Shown: piece by piece, positions 24,651 through 34,144 of the stretch | How positions within the stretch are numbered: position 1 is the stretch's first letter | Layout of the letters: the number at the start of each line of letters is the position of its first letter | Origin: an uncultured Sphingomonadaceae bacterium | GTDB lineage: Bacteria > Pseudomonadota > Alphaproteobacteria > Sphingomonadales > Sphingomonadaceae | Length of the DNA: 64,000 nt | Assembly (NCBI GenBank): GCA_947494305.1 | Contig: CANLUL010000002.1 | Span: 239,727 to 303,726 of the forward strand | Direction of reading: 5' to 3' | The notes under the pieces: generated by a model | Seen by the model: the letters and a program-made list of their open reading frames with translations, nothing else | Told to the model about the DNA's origin: nothing | The model's database searches: none | Position numbers and translations under genes: made by a program

Positions 24651-25445
24651 ATGGAAAATATACACACTCTTGATTCCCCAGCATCTGCAGAGCCAGCGTC
24701 GGCGATGGCCAGTGACGCTATGGAGCACGGGTTGGCGGTGGTTTCTATTGCCAAGAGTTACGATAAACGTGCGGTGCTATCTGACGTTTCGTTATCGGTG
24801 GCGCGCGGCGAGGTTGTTGGACTTTTGGGGCCCAATGGCGCGGGAAAGACCACTTGTTTCTATTCCGTTATGGGATTGGTTCGACCGGATGCCGGCCGGA
24901 TTATGCTAGATGGTGAAGATATTACGCCTCTTCCCATGTATCGTCGAGCCATATTGGGAATTGGGTATCTACCTCAGGAAACATCAATATTTAGAGGTAT
25001 GACGGTCGAGCAAAATATTATGGCCGTCCTGGAAATGGTCGAACCAAAGGCAGAAGAGCGGCAAGAGACTCTCGATCGATTGTTGGATGATTTCGGCCTT
25101 ATGAAATTGCGCAATTCACCAGCCATGGCATTGTCCGGCGGCGAAAGGCGGCGTTGTGAAATCGCCAGAGCATTGGCAGCGAGTCCGTCTATTGTGTTAC
25201 TTGATGAGCCGTTTGCCGGTATTGATCCGATTTCCATCGCGGATATTCGTGACCTTGTCGTACAACTTAAAAATCGAAACATTGGCGTCTTAATCACTGA
25301 CCATAATGTACGGGAGACACTGGATATTGTTGACCGTGCTTGCATCATCTATGATGGCCAAGTCCTGTTCGCAGGTAGTCCGGAGGATCTCGTTGCCGAT
25401 GAAAATGTCCGGCGGCTCTACCTCGGTGAGGGATTTGCGTTGTAG
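24651..25445 (+). CDS. lptB: LPS export ABC transporter ATP-binding protein LptB
   Basis: The 264-residue ABC ATPase has Walker A GPNGAGKTT at residues 60-68, the Q-loop LPQETSIF near 105, the signature ALSGGERRR near 160, Walker B IVLLDEPFAGID near 182 and the switch His in ITDHNV. SIFRGMTVEQNI is typical of LptB. It carries about 27 extra residues at the N terminus compared with the E. coli protein. It powers LPS extraction from the inner membrane. Two bases separate it from rpoN. Confidence 0.94.
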   Translation: MENIHTLDSPASAEPASAMASDAMEHGLAVVSIAKSYDKRAVLSDVSLSVARGEVVGLLGPNGAGKTTCFYSVMGLVRPDAGRIMLDGEDITPLPMYRRAILGIGYLPQETSIFRGMTVEQNIMAVLEMVEPKAEERQETLDRLLDDFGLMKLRNSPAMALSGGERRRCEIARALAASPSIVLLDEPFAGIDPISIADIRDLVVQLKNRNIGVLITDHNVRETLDIVDRACIIYDGQVLFAGSPEDLVADENVRRLYLGEGFAL

Positions 25446-25447
25446 TC

Positions 25448-26962
25448 ATGGCATTGGGACCACGTCTCGACCTCAGACAAAGCCAGTCACTGGTCATGAC
25501 GCCGCAATTGCAGCAGGCGATCAAGCTACTGGCACTCTCCAATCTTGAGATAGAAAATTATATTGCTGAAGAGGTTGAGAAAAACCCGCTATTGGAAACT
25601 GGAGAGATATCTACAGAAACCAGTCCGGAACCATCCGAACCTTTACTGGATAACGAGCCTGGTGCGAAAGGCAGCGATGAAATTTTGTCATCTGGACCAT
25701 CGGAAACCGAAGCTTCCATGGATATGCAAGGGGAGGCAGATCAATATGCCAGCGCCAGTCTGTCTAGCAGTGACGGCGGGTTGGATGGACAGCTTGGTTT
25801 GAATAGCTCCGGATCTGGAGCAAGTGCTGGTGTTGGTGGAGAGGCCCCTGATTTTGAAAACATGCTGGTTGCCGAGATAACGCTTGCCGATCACTTAATG
25901 GAACAGGCAGGTGCAGTATTGTCCGGAATGGAGCTTTTCATTGCTCAGCATATTATCGATCAAATTGATGAATGTGGATATTTCCAAGCCGACCCGCTGG
26001 AATTGTCGCACCGACTTGGTGTTGAACGCGATCTGGTCGCGCAAATTTTGACTGAAGTGCAGAAGTTGGAACCGGTTGGTGTTGGTGCACGAGATCTATC
26101 CGAATGTCTGGCGCTGCAGGCTATGGAAGCAGATCGATATGATCCTGCCATGGCCCGGCTGCTTGATAATCTTGACTTGCTGGCCAAAGGCGCGCTGCCG
26201 CAATTAAAACGTATATGCAGCGTTGATGATGAAGACATAATGGACATGATCAGTGAGCTTCGCGCTTACGATCCTAAACCGGGATTGAAAATCGGCGGTG
26301 GTGATGTTCAGGCTGTGGTGCCCGATATTTTCATCGCCGAACGGGCGGGAAAATGGATCATCGAGATTAACAGCGCGACGCTCCCGAAGGTTTTGGTTAA
26401 CCGCACATATCATAGCGAGCTCAAAGACGGTGCGCAGGATAAGGCCTCAAAAGATTGGCTCAACGAATGCTTGATGGATGCCAATTGGCTGATCAAGGCG
26501 TTGGACCAGCGGCAGCGGACCATTGTCAAAGTCGCCACAGAGATTGTGAAACAGCAGGAAGAATTTTTTCGCCAAGGCGTTGAACATCTTCGCCCGCTGA
26601 CGCTCAAAAATGTAGCAGACGAGATTGAGATGCATGAATCGACCGTAAGTCGTGTGACATCCAACAAATACCTCTCCTGTTCCCGCGGTACGTTCGAGCT
26701 GAAATATTTCTTCACCAGCGGTATCCAGTCTTCCACTGGCGGAGAGGCGGCTTCCGCAGAGGCAGTGAAATCACACATCAAAGCGCTCATCGATGCCGAG
26801 GATCCGAAAAAGATTCTGTCTGATGACAAGCTTGTCGTCCTTCTGAAAGAAAAAGGCTTTGGCATAGCTCGCCGCACCGTTGCCAAATATCGTGAGGCAT
26901 TGGGTCTGGGCAGTTCGGTTCAGCGTCGCCGTCAAAAAGCACTCGAAGGCAAAGCGGCTTAG
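25448..26962 (+). CDS. rpoN: RNA polymerase sigma-54 factor RpoN
   Basis: The 504-residue sigma factor starts with the Gln-rich region I (LRQSQSLVMTPQLQQAIKLL, the activator-responsive part). An acidic linker follows (about residues 50-130), then the core-binding domain. The C terminus has the helix-turn-helix (NVADEIEMHESTVSRV) and the RpoN box ARRTVAKYRE near residue 480, which reads the -24 element. It directs transcription of nitrogen, motility or envelope genes with enhancer-binding proteins. It is placed after lptB, as in most proteobacteria. Confidence 0.95.
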   Translation: MALGPRLDLRQSQSLVMTPQLQQAIKLLALSNLEIENYIAEEVEKNPLLETGEISTETSPEPSEPLLDNEPGAKGSDEILSSGPSETEASMDMQGEADQYASASLSSSDGGLDGQLGLNSSGSGASAGVGGEAPDFENMLVAEITLADHLMEQAGAVLSGMELFIAQHIIDQIDECGYFQADPLELSHRLGVERDLVAQILTEVQKLEPVGVGARDLSECLALQAMEADRYDPAMARLLDNLDLLAKGALPQLKRICSVDDEDIMDMISELRAYDPKPGLKIGGGDVQAVVPDIFIAERAGKWIIEINSATLPKVLVNRTYHSELKDGAQDKASKDWLNECLMDANWLIKALDQRQRTIVKVATEIVKQQEEFFRQGVEHLRPLTLKNVADEIEMHESTVSRVTSNKYLSCSRGTFELKYFFTSGIQSSTGGEAASAEAVKSHIKALIDAEDPKKILSDDKLVVLLKEKGFGIARRTVAKYREALGLGSSVQRRRQKALEGKAA

Positions 26963-27492
26963 AGCGGTTTTTGTAGCACGATAAATTCCAGGTCATCGGT
27001 CTTGGGCAGACCAAATCTGGGGTCTTCCATCGGGAAGGGCCGCGTTTCTTCGGTTCGGGCATAACCCCGCCGTTCATAATAGGTGATCAGATCTTCGCGT
27101 TTTCCGATGACCGTCATTTCCATCAAGCTACTATTCCATTCATCCCGGACAAAATCCTCGGCGGCAGAGATAATCTGTTTGCCAATTCCGCCTGCCTGCA
27201 TATCGGGATTGACGGTCAACAAACCCAGATAGCTTGTGGTATCATCGACACGGGAAAGTTGCACACAGCCAATCAATATGTCTGTATCAAACGCCAGCAA
27301 GATGACCTGATTGTCGGCCCGAATAATCTCTGACAGCGCTTCATGATCGGTTCGCTGACCACCGAGAAGGTCGGCTTCGTGCGTCCAGCCCCTGCGCGCG
27401 CTGTCCCCGCGATAGGCGCTTTCGATAAGCCTGTGTAGCGCATCGATATGGGATGCATTGGCTGCAAGAAAGGTGAGATCAGGCTGCGGCAA
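26959..27492 (-). CDS. GNAT family N-acetyltransferase
   Basis: The product has about 177 residues and the Gcn5-related fold: LTVNPDMQAGGIGKQII near residue 110 contains the acetyl-CoA P-loop (QxxGxG/A type), followed by MTVIGKREDLITYYERRGY. The start is uncertain: TTG at 27492 has an AGG about nine bases upstream and overlaps the end of the SDR gene, while ATG codons lie further upstream inside that gene (27525-27531). Substrate unknown. It is convergent with rpoN, overlapping by four bases. Confidence 0.75.
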   Translation of the reverse strand: MPQPDLTFLAANASHIDALHRLIESAYRGDSARRGWTHEADLLGGQRTDHEALSEIIRADNQVILLAFDTDILIGCVQLSRVDDTTSYLGLLTVNPDMQAGGIGKQIISAAEDFVRDEWNSSLMEMTVIGKREDLITYYERRGYARTEETRPFPMEDPRFGLPKTDDLEFIVLQKPL

Positions 27493-28450
27493 GCAAGGCC
27501 TCGCTAACGTCCCACAGCCGCTCTGCTGCATCATCATCGCAAATATGGGGTGCTGCACCGGAGAATGGTGGAGAATTTTCTGACAGTGCAGCGGCGATGT
27601 CGCAATCCTCACAATATACGCCTGGTTTGTCATTCAACATTGGGGAAGTGGCGGCCCATAGCGTTGTGGTACAGCCCTGCGTCGTCGACTTAAAACCATG
27701 TTTTGCGAGTTCTGTTGGTGTGCCGTCCGGGTTCAGCCAACCCAGTTCCACCTGCTCCTCAACGGGAAGATGACGTTGCAGCGGGGTAAAAATACCGCCG
27801 GGATGGACCGAGAATGCCCGTCCATCAAATGTGTTCATTCGCCGGTTCAGCGCATTGGCGAACAGGGCATTGGCGCTTTTGGCCTGCGCGTAGGATTCCC
27901 ATTTGTGATATTCCCGATTTTCAAATTGAATGTCGTCCCAATCAATCCCACCGCGCTGATGCGCGATTGAAGATAGAGCGACCACACGCGGCGCATCCGC
28001 CTTTTCAAGCAACGGCATGACGCCTTTGGCCAGGGCAAAATGCCCCATGTGATTGATGCCAAACTGGCTTTCCCATCCCGGTCCCACACGGCTCATGGGA
28101 CAGGCCATCACGCCGGCATTGTTGATCAACAGATCCAGATGATTCAATTCTGATGTTATCTGATCCGCGAATGCTCCGACAGAGCCTATGTCGGACAAAT
28201 CCATAGTTGCTGCATGGACATCGCCTTCAACACCCGACAGGTTCGCGGCTGCTTTGGCTTCATCGCGCACGGGTACGATCACCTTTGCACCCTTGCCGGC
28301 CAAGGCGCGCACGGTTTCCAATCCGATGCCCGAATAGCCGCCGGTAATGATCGCAACCTTGCCAGAAAAATCCATGTCAGCCAGTATTTCATGCGGCTCG
28401 CTTTTCGCTGCGAAGCCAGAACCGATGGGTTTTTGATCTGCGACTGACAT
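27479..28450 (-). CDS. Short-chain dehydrogenase/reductase (retinol dehydrogenase-like)
   Basis: The 323-residue SDR has the cofactor loop ITGGYSGIG near residue 37, NNAGVMACP near 110, the catalytic Ser in ALSSIAHQRG near 155, and YAQAKSANALF (YxxxK) near 187. The length and INHMGHFAL resemble the retinol dehydrogenase/protochlorophyllide reductase-like subgroup, so it probably uses NADP. The substrate is unknown. AAAAGGAAATATC precedes the ATG. It is followed by the overlapping GNAT gene. Confidence 0.85.
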   Translation of the reverse strand: MSVADQKPIGSGFAAKSEPHEILADMDFSGKVAIITGGYSGIGLETVRALAGKGAKVIVPVRDEAKAAANLSGVEGDVHAATMDLSDIGSVGAFADQITSELNHLDLLINNAGVMACPMSRVGPGWESQFGINHMGHFALAKGVMPLLEKADAPRVVALSSIAHQRGGIDWDDIQFENREYHKWESYAQAKSANALFANALNRRMNTFDGRAFSVHPGGIFTPLQRHLPVEEQVELGWLNPDGTPTELAKHGFKSTTQGCTTTLWAATSPMLNDKPGVYCEDCDIAAALSENSPPFSGAAPHICDDDAAERLWDVSEALLAAA

Positions 28451-28467
28451 GATATTTCCTTTTGGTT

Positions 28468-29595
28468 TTATGCTTCGGCTGCCAAGCCCACTATTTCGGA
28501 CACCGGCATATATTCATATCCCAAATCTTCGGCTACGGCTTTGTATGTGACATGCCCGTTCCACACGTTCAATCCTTCGGCCAGATGCTGATCATCGCGC
28601 AGCGCCGCTTCCCAGCCTTTATTGGCAATGGCCAATGCGTGGGGCAGGGTGACATTGTTGAGCGCATAGGTCGATGTACGCGATACAGCGCCGGGCATAT
28701 TAGCTACGCAATAGTGCACGATATCGTCAACGACATAGGTCGGTTCCTGATGAGTCGTGGCTTTGGACGTTTCAAAACAGCCGCCCTGGTCAATGGCGAC
28801 ATCGGCCAGCACCGAACCGGGCCGCATGGTCGACAGCATATCGCGCGTCACCAGTTTGGGCGCCTCTGCGCCCGGGATCAGAACCGCGCCGATGACCAGA
28901 TCGGCGTCCGCAACGCATTCCGCAAGATTGGCTTTGTTCGAGAACCGCGTTTTCGCGCGCGCTTCGAAAAAGGTGCCGACCGATTCCAGCACATCCGGAT
29001 CACGGTCCAGGATTGTCACGTCAGCGCCCAATCCAACCGCCATCTGTGCTGCGTTGAAGCCGACAACGCCGCCGCCAATCACTGTCACTTTGCCCGGTGC
29101 AACGCCGGGGACTCCGCCGAGCAATATACCGCGACCACCGTGGGCCTTTTCCAGCGCGGTTGCGCCAGCCTGAATAGACATGCGCCCCGCAACCTGGCTC
29201 ATGGGTTTGAGCAGCGGCAGTCCGCCTTTACCCGTCACGGTTTCATAGGCAATGCATACGGCCTTTGACGCGACCAGATCCTTGGTCTGTTCCGGGTCGG
29301 GTGCGAGGTGGAGATAGGTGAACAAGATTTGTCCCTCACGCAGCATCGCGCGCTCACCCGCTTGTGGTTCCTTGACCTTGACGATCATGTCGCATTTTTC
29401 GAACAGCTCTGCCGCGCTGTTGCAAATGGTCGCACCGGCAGCCTGATATTCGGTATTGTCTGCACCAATACCAAGTCCAGCGCCGGCTTCGACCAGCACA
29501 TCATGACCATGGGCAACCAGTTCGCGGACCGATTCAGGGGTCAGTCCGACGCGATATTCGTGATTTTTAATTTCCTTGACGGTTCCGACGCGCAT
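28468..29595 (-). CDS. ald: Alanine dehydrogenase
   Basis: The 375-residue enzyme has the Ald/PNT N-terminal domain ([14 protein letters not shown] at residues 7-20, with the pyruvate-contacting Arg) and MIVKVKEP near 70. The Rossmann loop [15 protein letters not shown] lies near 172, and [11 protein letters not shown] near 265 is characteristic. It catalyses reversible NAD-dependent oxidative deamination of L-alanine to pyruvate. AGGAACC lies before the ATG. A 268-codon open frame on the opposite strand is a shadow of its codon bias. Confidence 0.94.
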   Translation of the reverse strand: MRVGTVKEIKNHEYRVGLTPESVRELVAHGHDVLVEAGAGLGIGADNTEYQAAGATICNSAAELFEKCDMIVKVKEPQAGERAMLREGQILFTYLHLAPDPEQTKDLVASKAVCIAYETVTGKGGLPLLKPMSQVAGRMSIQAGATALEKAHGGRGILLGGVPGVAPGKVTVIGGGVVGFNAAQMAVGLGADVTILDRDPDVLESVGTFFEARAKTRFSNKANLAECVADADLVIGAVLIPGAEAPKLVTRDMLSTMRPGSVLADVAIDQGGCFETSKATTHQEPTYVVDDIVHYCVANMPGAVSRTSTYALNNVTLPHALAIANKGWEAALRDDQHLAEGLNVWNGHVTYKAVAEDLGYEYMPVSEIVGLAAEA

Positions 29596-29680
29596 GGGGA
29601 GGTTCCTTTTATTGAGTCCATTCCGCTTTCAATATCAGCATTGCATGACAGGCGCGAGTCATGAACGTAAGAAAATTACA

Positions 29681-30691
29681 CTATTCCGCAACTTTTCTAA
29701 TCGGATAGTCAACCGTACAAATATTGCCATATCCGCCATGCGCTTCGATATATTGCAGCAATGCAGGGCTATGGCTGGCCAGATATTCGTAACGCGGCTG
29801 CTCAGCGACGGGCAGTTCGCTGGCCATACGGATCGACTGGATTTGCGTATGGCCGGACTTGTCCTTGTAGAAACCACCCGCGCCATCGCCCAGTGGCAGA
29901 TTGATGGCATGTTCCAGATCATCAATCACACGACCGACAAAACCAAAAGTCGTATCAAGGCTGCGTGCAGCTTCACCTGTAATGATCGAAATCTCTGCTC
30001 CGCTTCCGGCATCGGGTGGATCATAGTGGGCGGGTGACAATGACCCGCGACAGGTCAGCGGGAAATATTTGGTCTCGCCATCGATCATCTTGCTGCCGAT
30101 GGGCCAACCACCGCCAAAGCCGACTTTTGCGCCGTAGGTTTCATATATCATCTTCATCAGCGGCCGGATCTTGGTTCCTTGATATTGATTGCTATAGTCG
30201 ACGGCCGCTTTCAGCGCTTTGCTATCCGCATCACGCTTGGCGCCAAGCGCTACATTGAAATATTCGCTTTCGGGAACCGTTTCCAGATTTTTGGGCAGAG
30301 ATTTATTGTCCGGATTGCCGCCAAATTGTGTGACAAAATCCTTGGCGACGCGGTAGATTTTGGTGCCATCCCACCAGCGCGCCTGCGCCATTTTGCGCAC
30401 ATTGCGGACATGCCCGCCAGACAGATTGGCGGGTAGGAGCTGCATGACGATCTCGCGCTTGGTGCCGTCGGCCGCGTCGGGCAGCGTGAAGATCATCAGG
30501 TCGGTCGCAGGAATAGGCAGCCAATGTTCGGCCGGTGCAGCGGCAAGAACTTCTGCCGGTGTTGGGCCTTTCTGCTCTTCTTCCTCAGCCGCGATATCGT
30601 CTTGCGCATGCGCCAATGCTGTAGGTGACAGATTCGCAAAAAGAAAAAGAAATGGCGCTGCCAGAAAAACTTTCATGTTTCTTTTCATCAT
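29681..30691 (-). CDS. Secreted divergent cyclophilin-like peptidyl-prolyl isomerase
   Basis: From the ATG at 30691 the product has 336 residues with a signal peptide (VFLAAPFLFLFANLSPTALA) and an acidic linker. The body has the cyclophilin outline: MQLLPANLSGGHVRNVRKMA, then WDGTKIYRVAKDFVTQFGG in place of the usual FHRVIxxFMxQGG, and FGFVGRVIDDLEHA near the end. Two Cys residues (FPLTCRG, NICTV) may form a disulfide. Several catalytic positions differ from consensus, so activity is uncertain. The frame is open further upstream without a good start. It is the second of a tandem pair. Confidence 0.65.
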   Translation of the reverse strand: MMKRNMKVFLAAPFLFLFANLSPTALAHAQDDIAAEEEEQKGPTPAEVLAAAPAEHWLPIPATDLMIFTLPDAADGTKREIVMQLLPANLSGGHVRNVRKMAQARWWDGTKIYRVAKDFVTQFGGNPDNKSLPKNLETVPESEYFNVALGAKRDADSKALKAAVDYSNQYQGTKIRPLMKMIYETYGAKVGFGGGWPIGSKMIDGETKYFPLTCRGSLSPAHYDPPDAGSGAEISIITGEAARSLDTTFGFVGRVIDDLEHAINLPLGDGAGGFYKDKSGHTQIQSIRMASELPVAEQPRYEYLASHSPALLQYIEAHGGYGNICTVDYPIRKVAE

Positions 30692-30872
30692 CTTGGCTCC
30701 GGCGTGTAGGTGACAGAGGTTACACCCTGTCACCCTGAAAAAATCATTATATGCATGACGGATTGCAATCATAACACTCGTATAAATCCATTGTGCGAAG
30801 TAGGAAAGACATCTGCGCTTTTGATGAGCGCGCAAACCCGTTCCTGAATTTCAGGAATGGATTGATCCGAAA

Positions 30873-31889
30873 CTAGTCGGATTCCTTCACCCGTCGCACC
30901 GGCACTGGAATGTTACAGATATCCGCGCCACCAGCTGGTGTGATAAAAAAGGGCGGTTCTCGATTGGCGCGGCGGTAGGCATATTTGGCAAAACCCACCC
31001 CATCGGTTGAGAGATATTCGAAACGTGGCTGTTCGGTCTCGGGCAACTCACTGGCAAGACGGATCGACTGGATGGGCACCTGTTCTTCCGGTGTTTCATA
31101 AAAACCCAGCGGTCCAAATCCACGTGGCAGGCTGGAGAGGTGATGCATGCCTTCAATGATCCGTCCGACCACCGCAATATTGCGGTCCAGATGTCGCGGG
31201 CTGTGACCGATCACAGTGTAAAGCTCGGTTCCATTGCCAGCATCCGGAGATAGACCTCGACCCACCCCTAAAGAGCCATAGCAATGTACGGGCCAATATT
31301 GGTAGCGGTCGGTTGCTGCCGGCCACCCTGCCACGAAGCCGGTTGTCGCCGCATAGCTGTCGTTCCGCGATCGGGAACTAACGATCTTACTGCTATACGG
31401 CTTGCCGGTTTTGATCAGGCTTTGGCCATTTAGGAATAATGTGCCAAGTCTTTGAAATCGGCCATCTGAAAAAGAGCCGCGTCTGTATTGTTCAAGAGGT
31501 GGAATGATCGACCTTGGAACTGCTTTGCGTTTTGTTTCTTCTTCCTCTGCATCACCCCATTGCACGACATAATTGTCCTGCACGCGATTAATGCTGGTAC
31601 CGTCCCACCAGTTCTTCCGCGCCAGACGACGAATATTAATTGTCCAAGGAACACTGAACGTATCGAATGGCATTAGTTGAATAATGACTTTGCGCTCCGT
31701 GCCCTTTGCGTCGGGAATGAGTTTCATGATCAACAAATCATTGGCTGCTATGGCCTGCCACTCCTCCGCCGGGGCCTGATCAACAATCTGCCCCGGGCTC
31801 AGCATTTTCGGTTTTTCGATATCCTGCGCATGGACAGACGTGGTCGCGACAACCGCTGCGATGGCGGCCAGGGATAAAAGTTTTTTCAT
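30873..31889 (-). CDS. Secreted divergent cyclophilin-like protein, paralogue
   Basis: The 338-residue protein has a clear signal peptide cleaved after VHA (residue 21). It aligns with the downstream gene over IIQLMPFD, INIRRLARKNWWDG, NRVQDNYVVQWGD, GFVAGWP, PVHCYGSLG, IAVVGRIIEGMHHL, IQSIRLASELPETEQPRFEYL and a late NICN-type Cys. The same cyclophilin outline is present, with little conservation of the canonical active site. It is probably periplasmic. It lies upstream of and in the same direction as its paralogue. Confidence 0.62.
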   Translation of the reverse strand: MKKLLSLAAIAAVVATTSVHAQDIEKPKMLSPGQIVDQAPAEEWQAIAANDLLIMKLIPDAKGTERKVIIQLMPFDTFSVPWTINIRRLARKNWWDGTSINRVQDNYVVQWGDAEEEETKRKAVPRSIIPPLEQYRRGSFSDGRFQRLGTLFLNGQSLIKTGKPYSSKIVSSRSRNDSYAATTGFVAGWPAATDRYQYWPVHCYGSLGVGRGLSPDAGNGTELYTVIGHSPRHLDRNIAVVGRIIEGMHHLSSLPRGFGPLGFYETPEEQVPIQSIRLASELPETEQPRFEYLSTDGVGFAKYAYRRANREPPFFITPAGGADICNIPVPVRRVKESD

Positions 31890-32008
31890 GCCCGCACCCT
31901 AACCCCAACGCCAAGTGCAAGCAATCTCTTGCGAAAGCACGTTCCACGCACTAGGGGAGGCGGCGCTGTCTGAACTTCGACCCGTTTTACGAGTCAGGCG
32001 GTATTTGC

Positions 32009-32096
32009 GGAGCCGTGGCAGAGTGGTCGATCGCGCACGCTTGGAAAGCGTGTATAGGGCAACCTATCGAGGGTTCGAATCCCTCCGGCTCCGCCA
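32009..32096 (+). tRNA. tRNA-Ser (GGA)
   Basis: The acceptor stem GGAGCCG pairs with CGGCTCC, and the discriminator G is followed by an encoded CCA. The anticodon loop CTTGGAAAG gives anticodon GGA. A long type-II variable arm (TATAGGGCAACCTATCGA region) and the T-loop GGTTCGAATCC are present. It decodes UCC/UCU serine codons. Confidence 0.96.
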
Positions 32097-32527
32097 TTTA
32101 CTCCTGTATTGACGGGCACCGCTCGCTCAGCTTCTGCAAAAGTTTGAGTTGTCTGTAAAGTAAGGCGGCTGGTAGTTTTGACACCAACCTTCTTATGCGC
32201 ATCATGGAGGGTTATGTAGGGCAGAAACCATTGATTACTTGTTAGCACTAGAGAGCTATCGAGACTGTGTTGATGTGCTTTATCTAATTAGCGACGGATG
32301 CGGGGGAGAGGATGGATTGGATTCCGATCTTCGATCTGCCGCTCGAAAACGGCCGAAGTGCGTCGCACCTTATTCCAATAGCAGTCGATGTTTTGCAGCT
32401 ATTGCGCAACAGGGATAGGTGAGGTTGGTCGCACTACAAAAGTCAACGCTCTTCGAAAGCTGGGCTTTGATTTTGCCTGCTCTAAAAAATTTCTCAACGA
32501 TAGAAATCGAGCTAACCTGCCAATATT
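32097..32527. other. Gene-poor stretch between tRNA-Ser and the pilus locus
   Basis: These 431 bases hold no gene I can support. The only long frame runs on the minus strand across the tRNA itself and is not credible. The base composition is mixed and no repeats or hairpins stand out. It separates core sequence from the pilus locus and could be old insertion debris, but nothing identifies it. Confidence 0.4.
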
Positions 32528-32941
32528 CTAGTTAGCCACCGCTTGAATTTGAAGCAAGTTCGTATCGAAGCCGTTAGGACCAGTTTCCGCAGAAATGGCA
32601 CGTGTCTGAATTTTTGGGCCAATTGAACCACGGAGCGATGCAAAGCCTGAACCATCAAGCGTTACACGCTCGTTACCAACACTAAGCGTTACACCTTGCA
32701 GGCTACTTGGGCTGTAACGGACTTCAAGATTGTAGCCGTTTGGCGCGTTACAATATTCAAGTAAATCGCCCAATCGAACTTGCTCGGCAGAAATAGACAA
32801 ACCCCGTCCATCGTAATTGACAGAACACGAAACAGGCACTGTAGCGCGCAAGTTGAATCCGATGGAATCGCTCGCTATTGCTGCGGTCGCTGTTGTGACA
32901 GCAACTGACGCTGCCAATATACCAATCAATTTTTTCGTCAT
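32528..32941 (-). CDS. Secreted pilin-like protein, pilus locus
   Basis: The 137-residue protein has a signal peptide ending near IASD (residue 24). The mature part is beta-rich with two Cys (VSCSVNYDG and LEYCNAPNG) spaced as in chaperone-usher subunits. It is the last gene of the pilus locus and lies 273 bases downstream of the adhesin-like gene, so it may have its own promoter in 32942-33214. It could be a minor subunit or an accessory secreted protein; the role is inferred from context. Confidence 0.6.
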   Translation of the reverse strand: MTKKLIGILAASVAVTTATAAIASDSIGFNLRATVPVSCSVNYDGRGLSISAEQVRLGDLLEYCNAPNGYNLEVRYSPSSLQGVTLSVGNERVTLDGSGFASLRGSIGPKIQTRAISAETGPNGFDTNLLQIQAVAN

Positions 32942-33214
32942 TAGTTTGCCTAACTTTCACTGTTGATGAAAGCCTTTTGGCAAACGCGGCTGAAAACATT
33001 GTCAAATTGTAAGGTAAATAACCTGTTTACTATCCAAAAGTGGCAGATAGTCGGGCATTTGGGGTATTTCAATAAAGTTGCATCAGGGACCTGTGAACTC
33101 GAAGATCATAGCCCTGAAGGTCAACTATTGCGATCGACGTGTTCAAATTGTCTAAACGAAGACAAGAAGCAGCTCCGTTACCGCTACCAATTTATCTGTT
33201 CCGGGAAAGCCGTG

Positions 33215-34135
33215 TTAGCGAGCAGTAACAGAAACCGAGATAACATCGCTATAAGTGCCTGCTCGTCGGTTGGAGACGTCACCAATGATGAACTGTACCG
33301 GCAATGAATCGCGGCGAATCCCTCGCCTCGTGGAACCGGTGACCGTTCGCGGGCCTGCTAGATTTAATGTGTTACGACCAATAGATAGTGAATAGGGAAC
33401 AAACCACTGACTTGTCCCCAGACGCAGCTGTCCTGAATTGGCAGAGGATACGTCAATGTCATATTCCCCGGTGCTGCTCACGCGCAGTTGGAGCGGAACG
33501 GGCGCTACGCCCTGGCGCAATTCTCCCAAGTTTACAACGGCCTGACCGTCATTCATCATATAGGCGCCGGCTAAACCGATGCGCGCTGACGGCAATACAG
33601 TAATGCCTAACACTACTGGCGCACCGGCTAGTGATCGAAACCGGCGATCCAATGCCTCAATAGTAATGTCTTGGGTGAACGTACCGGAATCTCGCACATC
33701 GTCAGGGTCTGCAACAAGCTTGTACAAGATCGAGCGCGACTCTTTTGGGCCAAGGATCATTTGGCTTTGGGCGGATCTCACCAAAGAGCGGCCTGCACGC
33801 GGAGTAACGTCTTGGGTATCCGATAGATTTAATAGTGCGTAACCAATCGGTTTTCCGGTTCCCTTTGACAGGCCGAATGGCGGTTGCCGAAGATCAACCA
33901 CCGGCGTGAAGCGGCATTCGACTCCACCCTCGTTGATAAAGGTGACACTGAATGTTCCTTCCGCCAGTGAATCGCCAAACGGGTCGAAACCTTCTATTAT
34001 CCAGCTCGCCGGTGTAGGATTGATCCGGAGAACGCAGTCTGTGCGTTGTTCTGCTCCTGCAGATATTTGCGCCAAGGCCGGTGCGGCAAAGGAAGCGGCG
34101 AAACCAGCGATCAAAGTCAAAAATGCGCGAAACAT
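33215..34135 (-). CDS. Pilus tip adhesin-like protein
   Basis: The 306-residue protein has a signal peptide (cleavage near ALAQ, residue 22). It seems to have two beta domains: an N-terminal one with Cys pairs (TDCVLR and VECRFT), and a C-terminal domain ending DRRAGTYSDVISVSVTAR-like, which resembles the final strand of the pilin genes at 37866 and 38815. Size, position after the usher, and two-domain build fit the tip subunit of archaic-type chaperone-usher pili. Nine bases separate it from the usher stop. Confidence 0.7.
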   Translation of the reverse strand: MFRAFLTLIAGFAASFAAPALAQISAGAEQRTDCVLRINPTPASWIIEGFDPFGDSLAEGTFSVTFINEGGVECRFTPVVDLRQPPFGLSKGTGKPIGYALLNLSDTQDVTPRAGRSLVRSAQSQMILGPKESRSILYKLVADPDDVRDSGTFTQDITIEALDRRFRSLAGAPVVLGITVLPSARIGLAGAYMMNDGQAVVNLGELRQGVAPVPLQLRVSSTGEYDIDVSSANSGQLRLGTSQWFVPYSLSIGRNTLNLAGPRTVTGSTRRGIRRDSLPVQFIIGDVSNRRAGTYSDVISVSVTAR

Positions 34136-34144
34136 CGTCGTCTC

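Noticed and set aside
28462..29268. A 268-codon plus-strand frame opposite the alanine dehydrogenase gene.
   Set aside because: It lies fully antisense to a well-identified gene and has a His/Arg/Cys-rich composition typical of a complementary-strand shadow.
31994..32248. An 84-codon minus-strand frame across the tRNA-Ser gene.
   Set aside because: It translates the tRNA in reverse (the GGIRTLDR-type artefact). No real protein is expected.
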